Shown: positions 12,101 through 26,080, counted from the first letter of the stretch. The stretch: 64,000 nucleotides of DNA from Callaeas wilsoni (GCA_013398955.1 VWPU01008494.1:62001-126000), one strand, 5' to 3'. Numbers and translations: made by a program. Notes: generated from the letters alone by a model not told the origin.

Positions 12101-14274
12101 CCTTTTCCTCAGTCATTCAATGTCCTACAGTATCATATTTTTCAGATCCCCTTAAATTCCCCCTTTCAACTTTCTATCTACTGATACGTGGCTTTATTAC
12201 ATAATCTTTAAGAATGCATTTTAAAGAAGATATTTTAAGTTTTGCTGATGGCAGCAACTTTCCCTTATCCAGGTGCCTTCAAAATTACTTTACTTATTTG
12301 AGGGAAAGATTCTAAATTAATATTCAGTGGTTATGATGAAAAGTGCCTGAAAAGACTTTAACTGACTTTATTATAAAAGGCTGTGCAGTTTTTACCTGCG
12401 TTTAGGGTATCAAGCAAAATATATTCATAATGACAATCAGCAAAAATAACAATAACAAATAGTAACCTGATAATATATGAGGATCAAAAGCTTAGGGAGG
12501 AATAAGTCACATCTTAACAGCTATTTAATAGTAGGTGAATTTCCTAGTTTCTGTCTCAGATATTATACTGAAGTCAATAACAGGAAAAGTTACACTACAA
12601 AAATATATATATTCTGTGATTATTATGGCACAGAATTTACCATATTTTTATTTGTATGACAATATTTCATAATGGATACTTTAAATATGATGTTCTTTCT
12701 TTTTTTTGTTTGGAAGTGAATACCTACAACTGCTACTAACATGATGGTACTTCTAAAAAGGAACACAGAATAAATACAGTAAATGCAAGTCTCCCTGAAT
12801 TAAGTTTCTTTCCCCACTCTTCCTGGGAATTGACTTCCTATTTCTTATGAACTTTTCCATATACTACTAGCATGTTGCCTAAAACAATATGGGACTCCCC
12901 TCTATGGATTAGAGTGGCTTTTACTTCTTACAGCTTAAACAGGTGTTTTAGCAACTGTGATGGCATCACTTCCACTACTATAGAAATTTGTCATTTTCAG
13001 ATGCACTTCTAAGTTTTAACTGGATTGCATAACATTTTTAGGCCATTATACATTTTTCTTCTTCAAGTCTTGAAACTGATTGAAGAAATTGGTCAGCATA
13101 TAAATTATTCTCATTTGGTTAACTTCTTGGTGTCTGTTAGTGATGGGAAGGTCCACAATATTTGTTTTCTGCAAATACTCCAAAGCTCACTATGTATTAA
13201 TGAAAATATTTATTCGGAATTTTGGAGCATTTTGGAATTTTCATGAACTTTGAACAATGGAGTCTGTGACATGTCACTTGCTATACCACAATGTAAAAAG
13301 TCATCCAGTCAATAATACCTCAGGACATTCGACATAGCTCACATCACAAATACAGTTTGGAAGCTGCTTCAAAATGGGTTTGAATAATTATAAACCATAA
13401 ATCCACTTGCAAAAGACTGAGAAGGATTACTCCAAGCCTTCCCAAAATGGCCAAAATAAATAACATTTTCAGTTTCACAAAGACAATTTGAACATCTGTA
13501 CTGGTTGTGAAGCTGATGTCTGTTTTCAGCTCCCCGGCAGACAATAAATGTACAGTTAGTTCCTGTGCTGTACCAAGGTGAATTATGGATGTTAGGTTTT
13601 CTTGCAGTGCTTTATTCTCTGATAAATACTAACGAACTAAAGATTTGTGCTTGGCATGAACAAAAGGAAATCTGTGTGTGCTTAATTGTCAGAACTGGCT
13701 GAGAAAATAGCTGGTGATGACATTGGCTCAGAAGACAAATCCACACAGCCTGAGCTCTCCAGCCAAATGAGTGGGGACTTTTTTGTTGTTGCAAATGCTG
13801 TTGAGACCAGCAGATGTGGATGGCTGTGATGCAAAAGTACAACATTCATATCGCTCTCCTTCCAAGTACTTGGGCATCACCCTCAAATTCCCACATAATC
13901 TTTAAGTATTAAAAATGGCTTTGCCCTGGCACTTGATGGCTCTTAATGAGTGACAGTTGTGCACACCTGGCACCTAATAAGTGCAAATGCATTCCATGTA
14001 AAATTGTCTAGACTTCCTACCCTATGCTCTGCTGCCTTTTATCTCTTTGAAGTTGTTCTGTTCCAATTTTTTGTTCCTTGCCCAGGACTTTGCCTATCAT
14101 TGCCTCCAAGTCTACATTCTAAACACACTGATGACTTCATCTCCCCTCACATCCACTTCTTCTCATTTACAGTCTCTTTTGCAATCTACATCTCTTAATA
14201 GCCAATCCCATTTATCCCATTGCATCTCTCTCTGGGATTGAATCTGTGCAGTGGCTTTTTATTGTTCTCTGTCC
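9196..14274. other. Non-coding stretch, mostly unique
   Basis: No gene was recognised. A weak CA/CATA-rich patch lies at 10741-10790. The block 11030-11330 is free of simple repeats and contains homeodomain-type ATTA words close together (near 11220-11240), so it might be regulatory. 11850-13250 is very AT-rich, with short random open frames. Confidence 0.55.
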
Positions 14275-14510
14275 TCAGAACCATAGAAATCCGAGACGGA
14301 AAAGGCTGATGAAGTCATCTTGTCCATTCCCCTTGCCAATGCTGAATTGTTTCCTACAGTCTAATTTTAAAATTACTCATTCAGCTGGGCTTCCACCTCT
14401 TCTCTTAGATTATTCCACAGTATTAGGCTGTGTATCACACCGTTAGGAAGTTTTTCCTGACAGTTATCTTGAATTTTCCTTCCTGTGCTTTTGTTCCATA
14501 GTCCATAGCT
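14275..14510 (-). mobile_element. Old CR1/L3-type LINE 3' region, reverse orientation
   Basis: Reading along the plus strand, the order is ACCATAGAAATC, GTCATCTTGTCCATTCCCCT, CTGGGCTTCCACCTCTTCTC, TTCCACAG, then GTTAGGAAGTTTTTCCTGAC. This is the reverse-complement layout of a CR1 3' region (tail, 'twogap' cytosine-rich part, then the 'aggaagaa.ttcctaa' segment). Divergence is high, suggesting an ancient subfamily. No reverse-transcriptase reading frame survives. Confidence 0.65.
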
Positions 14511-17500
14511 GTGTCCCACTGGGCCACTACAAACAATATGTTTTCCTCTTTAAGAACAGGCAGCCTTCAAAACCCACCTATCACTCCATTTAAAAAGATT
14601 CTATTAAATACTATCAGATACTATCTGTTACTATCTTCCCCACCCACAACACTCTATAGAGACATATCTGATTGTCTCTTTTTGCTTTTGCTCTGAAAGG
14701 AAAGGAGCAGAAGGATCAGAAATCTGGAGCTCTGTTCCAGCTCGTAAGATGACACGTGCCACGTGAGGATAAGAAGCCCATATGCGAACAAGACCTTCTA
14801 TTCTAACTGTCCTTCATTGAAACTCATGCTGCCTTTAAAATTTTGACAATGTCAATTAATTCTACCTACACCTTTCACACATCCAGGTGAAACGCTGATG
14901 TCCTCCACCCAAAATGAACTTTAGAGAAAATCCTGAGTACAGACATACTGCTTTGAATCACAGAGACTTTGAATTATGTTAGTGATCACCTCTGAACATG
15001 TCGTGTTTGAAAGAGCTGAACCTCTTTCACCTTTCCATACACAGTTCTCAAGTATTTGAAACCAGAACATTTTATCTGTGATTTTTCAGAAGGACCTTGC
15101 AGGTCTTTGGATATTTAAATGAGTGGCCACACAGTCAAATTACTTCAACTACTTGGGCTGATGCTGCCTAAAAGTACAGCCCATTATTTAGAGACCTAGA
15201 AAATGTTTAGAATATCTGGCTTCTGCAGTGGAAATGAAGATCTTGGAAATTTGGCCATGGGCAACTTTGAGTATTTGTTCCTCTACTGTGTGTGCGCTGA
15301 ATACTTCTGGACATGAATGAACCTGTACATGACTTTTAATACATCTTGAGTTCACCTTCATGTCTGCTTGTCAGCTTTTCTCAGCCTGACGTGGACTGAC
15401 ACAAGCACGGCCTCAGAGAGGCAAACGTGCCTGGTGCCTACAGCTATATAAAAAAGCTGTCATAAGAATCCAGGGTGCATGTTGGCAAAAACAATCACCT
15501 GCTGTTCACAGGAATTTGAGAATCTCTGGGATTCTTTTAACCAAATAAATATTCTTGAGAAGAGCTTTTCCTAACCAGTTCTAAATCTGACAATTATCTT
15601 GGTAGGGTTGGCTCCACAAAGTCCTGTGGAGCATCAACGATCTGGTCAGAATAGAAATAGACTGGCCATGAATAGTTTCTGTAGGAGGTAAATGAGAGGG
15701 CTGATTTAGATGAGCTCACCACTTAAGAAGCATATGGGCAGGCTGGGAAGTACATATGCAGCATGGGCACGGCTCACTGGGACGCAATTACAGCAGGATA
15801 TAAGATGTGGCAAGTGGAAGTATAGTTATACCAGAACTAAGAGGTAGTGGGGTCTTTCCCCCTCCACAAAAAGCTCTGCAGTTTGAAGTCAGCACTCACT
15901 GCTCTCTTTGGGACTCATATACACAGGGCTATATGTTAGAGCCCTGACTCTGTTTTCTCAATCACTTCTTCTGCAGCTTAGGGAGGGCTATTTTTGGCAG
16001 TCCCTCTCTCGCCCCTTTCCCTGCACTCTTGCTCTCACTGCAGCTGCAATTGTTTCTGCTCTCTCAAGGTACCTGGGGAGAATGTGGAGGAACCAGACTT
16101 CTGATCCGTGCACCCAGGTTGCTTGCAATTGCTCTCTTTTCAAGTGCAGTTATCCAGGTTCTGTGCTTTCCCCTTGCTTTGCTCTCTGGGCGGTCAGGAA
16201 TCATGTCTTTGTCCTGTTGGGAGTAAGGTACCCCTCTGCGGCTCAGATGGAAGTCTGTTTTCCTCCTTCCATCCCTAGCTGCAGAAGTTGCTCTTGTCTG
16301 TCTTCGTACTGTCCCTCTCTAATTTATACCAAGCTGCTGTACTGGGAAAACTCATCCTTTAAAAGGGCTGCTGTACTATACGTTGTTCACTGCTATCTGT
16401 CCATGGATTTCATTATTAGAGAACAATGAAACACTCTCTGTGGGTGTAGAGGGACCATTTTTAGCTAGAATGCTACTTATGGAAAGATGAATTATGTTTC
16501 AGATCCAAGTGTCTTCAGCTAACCTGTGCAATAAAAAATGAACCAAGGATCATATCTTAGAAACATAAAATTTTTGTCTTTCCCTAAAGAAAAGAAATAA
16601 CTCTCTAGCAAGGCTGATGACAGTATTCCTCCTGAAAAAAATTCAAGCATTTTTTTTCCTTCCTCCACTGTATTTCTGAACACTTGCCTGAGATGGCTTA
16701 ATGTGGAGTGATAAGCATTGTAGGAGATCCTTCAAATATTTCCAAAATTCACTCATGCTGTTGGTTGATGGCACTCATTTTGCTTCACATAATGTCTCAG
16801 CTTGCTCTTTGCAGCAAAATTGCCTTTTCTGCTATTTGTAGCATCACCTCTGTACATACAGTGATTATATTTAGTTAGTATTTCTTAAATATGTAGTTCC
16901 TTTATTTTTACTTATTCTTCCTTTTTGCCTCAGTCACCTCCCAGAATAAAACTCTTCCTACCTTTTCCATCTCCTATCCTGTTTCAGAATTACTGGCCCA
17001 CACTATTAAGAATGTGTTCCTGATAGAAGAGGAGAAATGCATTAAAAAATGTACTCTCTCTCATATTTTCTATGCATAATTTTTTTTCCTAGCTTGACTG
17101 AAGTAAGTTTTGGCTCATGAAAAGACATCTTAGAAAGTGGAGTAAAGTAGATTAATGGAAAGAAGGCAAGGGGTGAGGACACACTTTGGATGTTCAGGCA
17201 CCTTCCTTCCCATCCAGAGTATTTCACAAGTGACTGATGCCCGCCAGTCTGTGCTTTTTGGATGACTGAGGAGAAGCACCTTAAAAGGGTTGGGTTTTTG
17301 GAAAGGGCTGAACATCTGCACTCAGGCTCAACGACTATCCAGTCTGTGAAGGTGGAACGCATAAAATCATTTCAGTTCCTGAGGAAAAGCCATCCTGATG
17401 GGGTTGGGTTGATGCTGCATGCCTGCATGTACATCAGCAGCAAAACCAAGGGAGGAGGCAGTATATCCCATTCGATCCAGGCATCCCAGCAGCATCTCCT

Positions 17501-19432
17501 AAGTGTCCCTGTCCTGGACACAGAAACTCATCATCTGGTCCATATCTTGGTGCTCCCAAGAATCTCACCGTACCCTTCAGGCACAGGGGCTTTTCAGCTC
17601 TAGGTTATTGTTTCTGCAGACACAAGCACTTTTCTGTTTGGAATATTTATTTATTGATTTATTGCCTGATGCCCACCTACTGAATTCCCAGGCTTTGGTT
17701 TCCAGGTTTCCTCCCTCTGTCAGGGAATCCAGTAGTAATTTACACAGCAGGCCCGTGGCCTGGATCACAAGCTGGGCTGTCTGTGCCAGTGCAGTTGCAA
17801 CATTTTTTCAGAGTTAAATATTTAACAAGTCCTAGTATAGATGTGAACCCTTATGGAGTGCTACTCTGGAATGCATTTCCTATATTTTCATTCCCATTAG
17901 TAGTTTCTCATGTTTCTTTTGCATGTCTAACATTATAGGGTGACACTAAGATTAATGGAAGATACTGGAGTGAAGATATAATACCAGTTTTAAAGACACG
18001 TGAGCAATCTGGCTTGGGGCCAGTCGCAAGGATAATGAAGTTGTTACAACTTCTGACAAAGCCAGTGGTTTAGGAAGGAGCTGGGGACACGACAGCACAT
18101 GTGCAGAGTGTGAATTTTAGGAACATGGTGGGGAACTGTACGGAGTGTGGGAATTTGAGTTGTTGTTTTGGGGACCTGCAAGGGCAGCCATAGAGGATAT
18201 GAAAATGGAGCTAAGGTTATCACAGCAGGGGAGACAGGACAAAAACCCACAGGAAACAAGGTTTCATTAGTTCTGCTGCTTGCAGGAGGACTTGTTTTAA
18301 TTAAGCTTCCCTTCCATTTCTAAAGGGAAAATGCAGGAAGAATAAAAAAAGGAAAGGGAAAAACCTGAAAAAATAAAATAAAAACCATGAAACAACATTT
18401 TAAAATATTTTGAGTTCTTCTCTTATTCTTTTTGTGGTTGGGGTTTTTTTTTTGGTCAACTACTGTACCACTCCCTTTCACCCTAAGAACGTCATTAATT
18501 ACGTATATATTCTTTTTCTACTAAAGCATTTTCAAAAAGTCACCTCTGTGACCTGCTTGTTGCTCCTTCTTGTCATAGCTAGGCATTTTTTGTATGAAGG
18601 TGTTTGCAGTAGAAACTCATGGTCATGTCTGATAAGGAAGAAGTGTAGAGGTAAAACCTTTTGACTTTTGAACTCTGAGGATTTTCCTATCTACCTCTGG
18701 GGCCAGGATTTTGGTCTACAACTGTAATAAAGTGGCTCTTCTGTGCTATCTTTCTTAAAAAACTTGTAGCATCGCATGCTGATGGAACTCTTCCGCTCTG
18801 CGTAATTATTTTGTCATTGGGTGTGGGAGATCGTGCTCCTGAGAGGTGGACTAGTGGTCAGTCGTGTCTGGGTCAGTGAAATGAATGAAGATCTGATTTG
18901 CAGGGAAACGTGGTGTTTAAACAATTTGTGGTGCCCACCGATGTCAGGGGTAGTCACCTGAAAGTGGCAATGACAGCACCTGGCCAGTCCACACCAAAGC
19001 TGGCCGGGCCTCTTGGAAGCCGGCAGGTGACAACCACCAGCCCAGGGACACGACACCTTTGAGCTGCTGGACTTTTGCCCTGCCTTGCAGGGTTTGATTG
19101 CATTGCAATAACATTGACACACAAAAGAAAGGATTTTTTGGGCTTGCAGGACTTCAGCTGCTCTGCCAGTACTTGCCTTGTCCCAGGACATCATAAGATG
19201 TTCTGTTGGCCCTACAGCTGGGCTGAGATGGATGAAAGTCTGACACTGCAGGAGCTTTAGGAAAAGCTCTCACTTTAGCAGTGATTTCCCTGGTTTTGAA
19301 AGACCAAGTTAATATAATCATACCTATACTTGACTTGGAGCCACTTGGTTCAGGGGCATACCTAAGAGAAAAGTGAACAACAGAAAATTATGAAGTCTCT
19401 TCTTGTTTATCAAGCAACATTTGCCTGATTCA
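14511..19432. other. Non-coding stretch containing the longest open frame
   Basis: A frame of 173 codons runs at 15908-16429 on the plus strand. It is cysteine- and serine-rich and has no domain that I recognise. Its composition reflects a pyrimidine-rich stretch with recurring GCTCTCT words, so I do not call it a gene. A short ATACTATC-type repeat lies at 14607-14637. An A-rich patch lies at 18320-18400. Confidence 0.55.
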
Positions 19433-19587
19433 AGAGAAGTAGAAGTAAAAGCAAGAAAGAAAAGAAGAAAACAAAAGAAAGTAGGAAAATTCAGGGAAAA
19501 AACAAAAAAAAAGTAAGCAAAGATGCAAACAAACAAGCAAGCAAGCAAGATTGCAAGAGAAAGATGGAAAAAAGGAAAAAAAGGCTT
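19433..19587 (+). repeat. Polypurine tract, about 150 bases
   Basis: The plus strand is almost all A and G, with repeated AAGAAA, AAACAAAC and AAGCAAGC units, including a short (AAGC)n run near 19540-19552. Its complement encodes a spurious phenylalanine-rich frame at 19324-19635. Such tracts are common low-complexity DNA. Confidence 0.8.
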
Positions 19588-20582
19588 TGTGCAATAAGAA
19601 GCAACAAAATCATAAAATATGTAATAAACCCACAAGGAAAAAGAATATAGTTGATTTCCTGCATCTCTCTGAGTTATGTTTCAGTAAATGTATAGCACAC
19701 ATACTGTGTTTAAAGCAGATTTGACAACATATAAAACATTAAAAATATTATGACATTGGCCAATATTTATGATGTATATTTCCATACATAAAATATATTG
19801 TGTCATGTCATGGATTTTAAAAAACATGGAAGTTGGCCATGTCATAATATTTAAGAGCTTTTTAATACATTGTCAGAGCTATTTTAAATATACGTGCTCA
19901 GCATTTTATGAAACTTCCAACACATGGACATACGGAAAATATCTACTGAGTTCACAGGAGACCAGCATTTCAAATGTAAAGTTTAGCTAATACACACTTT
20001 CTAGCACAAAAAAAAACCCTTTTCTTTTTGGTATATTTCTTGAACTTTAACGTATTCACCTTGCTGCACTTTGTATGGATTTATACCAGTGGTGCTCAGC
20101 ATTTAGCAAATGAGAATTGCATTTGACCTGATGATTTGGGTTTAATGTACATGAAATTCCCACTGAAGTTTTTCAAAATGGGACCATCTGGAAGCTCACA
20201 GCTACAGAAAGCCTCACAAAAATATCAGTGTTCAGCTGACAAAACCCCTCCAGTTTTACTAATTATTTGCCCTTCCATCTAGAACATTTCAGTGCCAGCC
20301 CTCACAGAACGCTACCGGCATGGCTCAGGGACATTTGGAAATCCCTTCTGGAAGAGACTGGTGACAAGCAGGGCTAAAATAGGTTAGGTATTTTATCTGT
20401 GTGAAAGCTGGAAGGTTAAGAGTGCTGGACGGTTAAAGCACTTTCTGAGGATCAGAGGGAAGTTTTGGCATTTTCTGGAAACAGGGGCTTGTTTCCCAGT
20501 CCTGTGATTTAGCAACAAGACCACCTTTGGTTTTCTAAATGTCTTGGGAAATGATGGCAACAGTTCTGACAGCAGATAGTGG
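19588..20582. other. AT-rich non-coding stretch
   Basis: No gene, RNA or repeat family was recognised. 19740-19860 is rich in ATAT and AAAT words. Confidence 0.55.
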
Positions 20583-20785
20583 GAGGGAATTCTTCCCTGT
20601 GAGGGTGGTGGGACACTGGAACAGGTTGCCCAAGAAGCTGTGGGTGCCCCACCCTTGGAAGCCTTCAAGGACAGGTTTGAACAACCTGGTCTAGTGGGAA
20701 GTGTCCCTGCCCATACCAGGGGGCTGGAAATAGATGATCTTGAAAGTTCCTTCCAACCCAGACCATTCTATGAGTTTCTGATTTA
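20583..20785 (+). mobile_element. CR1 LINE 3' end, well preserved
   Basis: The hallmark avian CR1 words appear in the correct order: GTGAGGGTGGTGGGACACTG, GAACAGGTTGCCCAAGAAGC, CCTTGGAAGCCTTCAAGGAC, CAACCTGGTCTAGTGGGAAG, GTCCCTGCCCATACCAGGGG, GATGATCTTGAAAG and CCTTCCAACC, ending in CATTCTATGA. The copy is 5'-truncated, as is typical of the family, and holds only the 3' untranslated part, with no reverse-transcriptase sequence. Confidence 0.95.
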
Positions 20786-23726
20786 TTCTAAGATGTGTTG
20801 TTAAAGTCTGTATTTTTAAATGCTACTGGATATGAATACAAGCACTTTTTAAAAAAAAACGTATACATTTTTCCTTTTATTTTTCCCCCAACTGCAAAGT
20901 CTCCTGCTGTAGCCTTTGCTTGATGAGCCATACAACTTCCACATGGCATCATGGAGTGTTACCATGTTTTAAAGGGCATATTTGGTTTCCTTGCACTTGC
21001 CAGCATCTGTGTGAGGTCACCGCACACATGGCACTGGGGATATTTATTTTTTTTTAAATTTCTTACTTTATACATCACCAGAAAGTGACTGGAGGCAAGT
21101 AATTGCTCCCAAAGACACTACATAACTTAGCTCAAGGTCTTTAGAGGAAACTGAGAGGCAGCAGATATGCCACTTGGAGGGCTAATGTACACGGCATCAC
21201 CAAACATGACAGGATAATTATAATTATAGGTGTCACTGTGAATAAGCGGAGCTGGGGCAGAAGCCTGTGTTTGTTTCAGCAGTGATACAGACCTGTCTAT
21301 GCTGCTGTGGGACTATGGAACACTGCTCTAATTAGCCACTTAAATGTTCTCTTTCGGGCTCCTGAGTGCTGGTATGGCAATTCCTCCAGCTAAATGTGTG
21401 TCAAATTGAAAGACAGCAGTGCATTAAAAACAAACATTAGTTTGGAAAGTATTTAAAAAAAAAATCTATATACTGTAAATAAGGTTGCCACACTGCCCCA
21501 ATTAGATTTGATGGGTTTTTTGGTTTTTTTAAAAATCTTTTGCTGGTTAGTAGGAAATGCTATTTCAGCACTTTCAGGAACTGGGCTTTTCTAGGCATCA
21601 TCCAACTGGTTTAATAGAGATTTACATTATTTGTTTGACTGATTTATCTGATTTAAAGGGTACCATAAAAACATTGATTCTCTAGAGCAAGTTATTGCTT
21701 TCACATATGCTTCATGTTGAGCTCTGGGGTTTAGTGGGGGATTTGCTGTTGAGGGGGCTGGAGAAGGTGAGGGAAAGTTTGGGTAGCATATGCATCATGA
21801 TCTTTTCTTCTTGCTCAGGTTTGTTTGTCATTCACTCAACGTTTTTTCCAAGATATTACCCTTGAGATACAGTATCATTACAAAGGAAAAGAGCAGCTTC
21901 TGCAAAGTCCTAGGTGTTCGAGATAAACACAGGACCAAAAAACATCTTTAGTTTCTTAGGAGCTAAGAGGACCATATTTGTCCACTGCTGAAAAAAGTAG
22001 AAGCAAGAAAACGACCTAAACATTGAAACTTATTGCCAAGTAAGGAAAACAATTTGAAAGCATGGTATGCAATTGCAATTAAAAACAAAGATTCCAATTC
22101 TTTCCCTCTGTGGACAAATCTTGGTTAGAGACAGAAATGCAGACCATGCATTTTTCTTATTTCTTGGGAAAACAGGCCCATCACAATGACAAATGAAAAG
22201 TGGGAGTTTTACATATCTTGATGTCCAGAAGATGTCAGTCTCATGCCCCATTTGTTATAGCAGTAACACTAAGGGTAAATTTAAAACTTAGGCCACTACA
22301 GTCAAAGTTAAAGCAACAAAGAAAAAAGTTGGATTATCAGGAAGCATTAAGCACTTTGCAGGGAGAGAGGTTATTAAGTGAACTGTGTCCAGCTGTTTAG
22401 GGGAAGCAACAAGACCATCACAACATGTTTTGAAATGTATATAGCAGAAACATGTTTGCTGTGGGTTCAGGAATTGTCCGGTTCAACTCTTCTATAGGAG
22501 AGAACCTCATTTACCTTTATCCTGCAGACTGAATGTGGTGTGCTTTCCCCACATTAAACAGAACCCAAGAGAGATTATGGTAAGGGAACAACAGAGACCC
22601 AAGGAGCTCAAACACAGAATGATATTTAAGAGGTACTCTGGCTGCAGTCAGGTGGTCAGTCAGCAGTTCAATGCCCAGCTTGATGCTTTACAGAGTGTGT
22701 TTTTCCCTTAGACCTTCGAAGACTATGCCGAGCCCAAGATCTGAATGCCTCCACAGAATCATTGGTAGTGTTCCTTACTGTCCATATGACCCCCTGTAAG
22801 AAAGAAAAAGGCTGCTGCTGATGTGTGTGTTGTACAGCTGGATCTGACATTCCAGTCTTCCTCATCCAGAATTTCAGTTCTTCAGCAGTGAGCAGAGGGG
22901 AGAGCCCACTTTGCACAGATCCTGTGTTGCAGCACTTCTGCTCAGCCCACATCACTAACACCTTCTTGAATGTTATTTCTTACCTGGAAGAGTCAGCAGG
23001 TTTAGGTCTGAGAGGATCTGGCCATTAGCAGGAATGTTCAGCAGCACCGTGGAAAGGACATGAAACACCTGGCATGGTCCCAGATACACACAGCCTGGAA
23101 CGTTTAATGGCACTCAAGGGATAAAATGACCAAGCTGTAAACCTCTCTTCCCCCACCCTCCTTCCTTTTTTATTTTTCATAAATGCACTTTTGAACATGC
23201 AGTGCATAGATGCTTTCTTTCTACCTTCCTTTGTCTCTCTGTTTCTTACTTGTGACTCCTTGGGGGCCAATTGAAAAAAAAGTGTTCTGCACCATTTACT
23301 GAGGTTTTTGGCAGGATTTTTCCAGGAAAGAGTGAGGAATGCGCTGTTTCTACATCAACTAGCCCACAGGTCACCCCTTGTGCACTGCACGCGCTTCAGG
23401 GATTAAAAATGCCAGGATTCCCAGTTTGCTTGCTCTGTAAAGACTGCATGCACATTTGCTGTCTCTGTCTCACACATATTTATACACACACGTTCCCATG
23501 CACACATACCCAAACTCCTTAGTGGGAATGCCTGGTGTCATGCCTACAATGACAGTGCACTATCAGTGACATCATGCAAAGTTTAGATTGGTAGTAAACA
23601 AGTTCCTGGTGTCAAAGGCAAACAGAGATTTTGCTATTTCCCTAAGAACAAGGGAGAAGTCTAGCTGGTAAAATAACCTGGAAGAAATTTCAGCGTATGA
23701 GTGTTACAGACTGAATAACTCTTTGC
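20786..23726. other. Non-coding stretch with one regulatory-looking block
   Basis: No gene was recognised. The block 21180-21460 has TAATTATAATTA at about 21216, CTAATTAG near 21329, and little simple repeat, so it could be a conserved enhancer. A CA-rich patch lies at 23470-23515. Confidence 0.55.
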
Positions 23727-23764
23727 ATATTATATATACATATATATATATACACATATATATA
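23727..23764. repeat. (TA)n microsatellite
   Basis: A run of TA dinucleotides is interrupted by single C or G bases (TATATACATATATATATATA type). Confidence 0.9.
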
Positions 23765-26080
23765 ACCAGTTTCTGGTCTTCATGCCTGTCTGGGCCTGGT
23801 GAACATTATGAAATATGTAAGTTGTTAGCAAGGTGATGAAGAAGAATACCAAAATATGAAGGCTGTTGGTGCTCATTGTAAATATGTCAGGACTCAGCTC
23901 TATTTCTGTCTGATAGTGCTAAGAAATTGTTTCTGATGGAGCAGAATGCATGGAACTAATGTGATTTAGTTAATCTAACAATTTATGTGCTCGCCATTTT
24001 CTGGGTTAAGTTTAAAATCTGCCATAAAATGAATACTTTACAGTGGTAGTCCCAGTAACACTTCTGTATATTGTCCTTTGCATTTTTGTTGGCTTGCTGA
24101 CATCAGCGCTTTAATACTTAATATCCTGTGAACATTTCTGTGTTTTATAGTTCTGTATGTACTGGAATAAAGAGGGAGGAGAGGACAGGGGCTCTCTAAT
24201 AAGGAAACACACATTATTCTTTACTGATATGTTTTTGTTCTCTGCTAATCATTTTTTTCCTTTTCACATAACCCTGAGGAAGAACTGCTGTCAGAACAGA
24301 GAAGGGCAGATGGTAATTGTATGTGAAGTGTGGTTGTAATTATGTTATTACCTAGGCTCTTCATAAGGCTTGTTTATGTGAAAGGAGGAGATTAATTCCT
24401 TTGGGTTACTAGTGAATAGTCCCAGGCCTGTAACTGATTTCTCTGGAGAGCTACCGAATTCTTCAGCTCTATCCCTTTGCCAGCCTGTGCCTTTTATGTG
24501 ACACTTCTGAACAACATAAAATGAAGAAGTCCTGTAAAGAAGCTCTATGTCAAAGATGAGGACTCATCTCCCTGTTAAATCTTGGCAAAGGTAGAGGGAA
24601 CATGCGAGCGGGAGGTCTAAAACCCAGAAGCTCTTGGAGGCAGCCTGGCAGAGCTGCATTGCTCTCCAACAAACCCCATCCGGCTGAGCGGGTCCTTCCC
24701 TGCACCTTGTGCTCTTTGTGTGCAATTACTCACTCTGGGAATGTGGTTTAATCTGTTTTGGAGGTGGTGGGGGCAGTAATAAAAAGACAGGCACATCTGC
24801 CTCTAAGAACTCTGGTTACCATCAGCCCAACTTAAAAAGCAAAGAAGAAAACCTGAAAAACAAGGAATAGCTGTAATTTATTTGTAACATGGCATTAAAA
24901 TTTTGTCTTCGAAACATTCACAGTTGAAAATATAGAATTATATGGAGGAGATGGGAAGAGAACTTCTTGAAAGGTTCGGTGAGTTTTGAAACACTACAGT
25001 TCTCATGTTTTAATTTCAGCTGTAACAGATTAGGTTATAAAGCTGTGATCTTTAGAAGTTACAGATTCAGAACAATATCCTCCATGCTTTTCTTCAGGTT
25101 GAGATGGTTTGGGGAAGAAAGGGAGGAAACAACTGATAGACATATTTTAAAGTATATTTGTGACTCAGGGTGGCCACCAACTGTGATACCGTGAAAACGG
25201 GATCACAGTCAGTCCCAAGGGACAGACCCAATTCCTCTCAACACACTGCCTGCTGGAGCATCTACCCTGACTGTGTGTCTATTCAGATGGCTTGACCAGA
25301 GCTTACTGTCCTTGCTGGAAAAGCTGCTAAAAGGCTTCGGTGGGCCCTGGATCACTTGCATAGGAGGCAGGCACAAGGAAATGGAGATACGTCCACCCAC
25401 GAGGGTTTCTGTGCCAGGCTTCTCCCAGCCCACACAAAGCTGAAGCAGTGCTGAGCCTTCACCCTGATGATTGAATAGGAAATCCAGGAAAGAAATCCCC
25501 TTTAAGAAGAAAACCAAACACAGCCCTTGCTAGGCGCTGTTTATAACGCGAACAATTTGGAAAGAGCTTGTTCCGTATTTACGGTGTTTTTAAAAATAGG
25601 TCATATGGCTTAAATATAATACTGTTCCCCACTTCAGGGAAAGCAAAATCTTTCCTCTGGGGTATAAAATATTTCCAAAATGGATGACGGTTAAAATTTA
25701 GAAAAAAGAAAAACCCAAACAGTTTATAAAAAGCATGCTGACATTGTAAAAAATTAATAGTATGCTTGGAACCCTTTGAGTTTCCAAAATGGTCAGTTCA
25801 ATAGAAAAAAAAAAGGCACTTTCTTATTATAAATTTGAGTTGCCTGTCTTGGGTTTTCCTAATGAAAGAATTTTTGGAGTGAATAAAGCTCACATTGAGT
25901 GTTCACAGCCCATCTCCCCCTCAGTGTGTAATTTAACCACCCAACCCTGTGGCCTGGAACACTTTCGATTACAACTTTAATAGTTATTTTGGAAAAAGTT
26001 GGTAGCCAAATATTCAACCTTTAGAATATTATGTATGAGAGTTTTCTTCTCTTACATGTCATAGGAAATTATGATGACCA
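23765..26080. other. Non-coding stretch, nothing recognised
   Basis: No gene was recognised. 24530-24830 is GC-richer and low in simple repeats. The open frames, up to 102 codons, have no domain. Confidence 0.55.

Noticed and set aside
14950..15030. Possible second reverse CR1 tail (GAATCACAGA word)
   Set aside because: Only one short word matches and the rest of the CR1 order is missing.
19324..19635. Phe-rich, membrane-like minus-strand frame
   Set aside because: It is an artefact of the polypurine tract read on the complementary strand.
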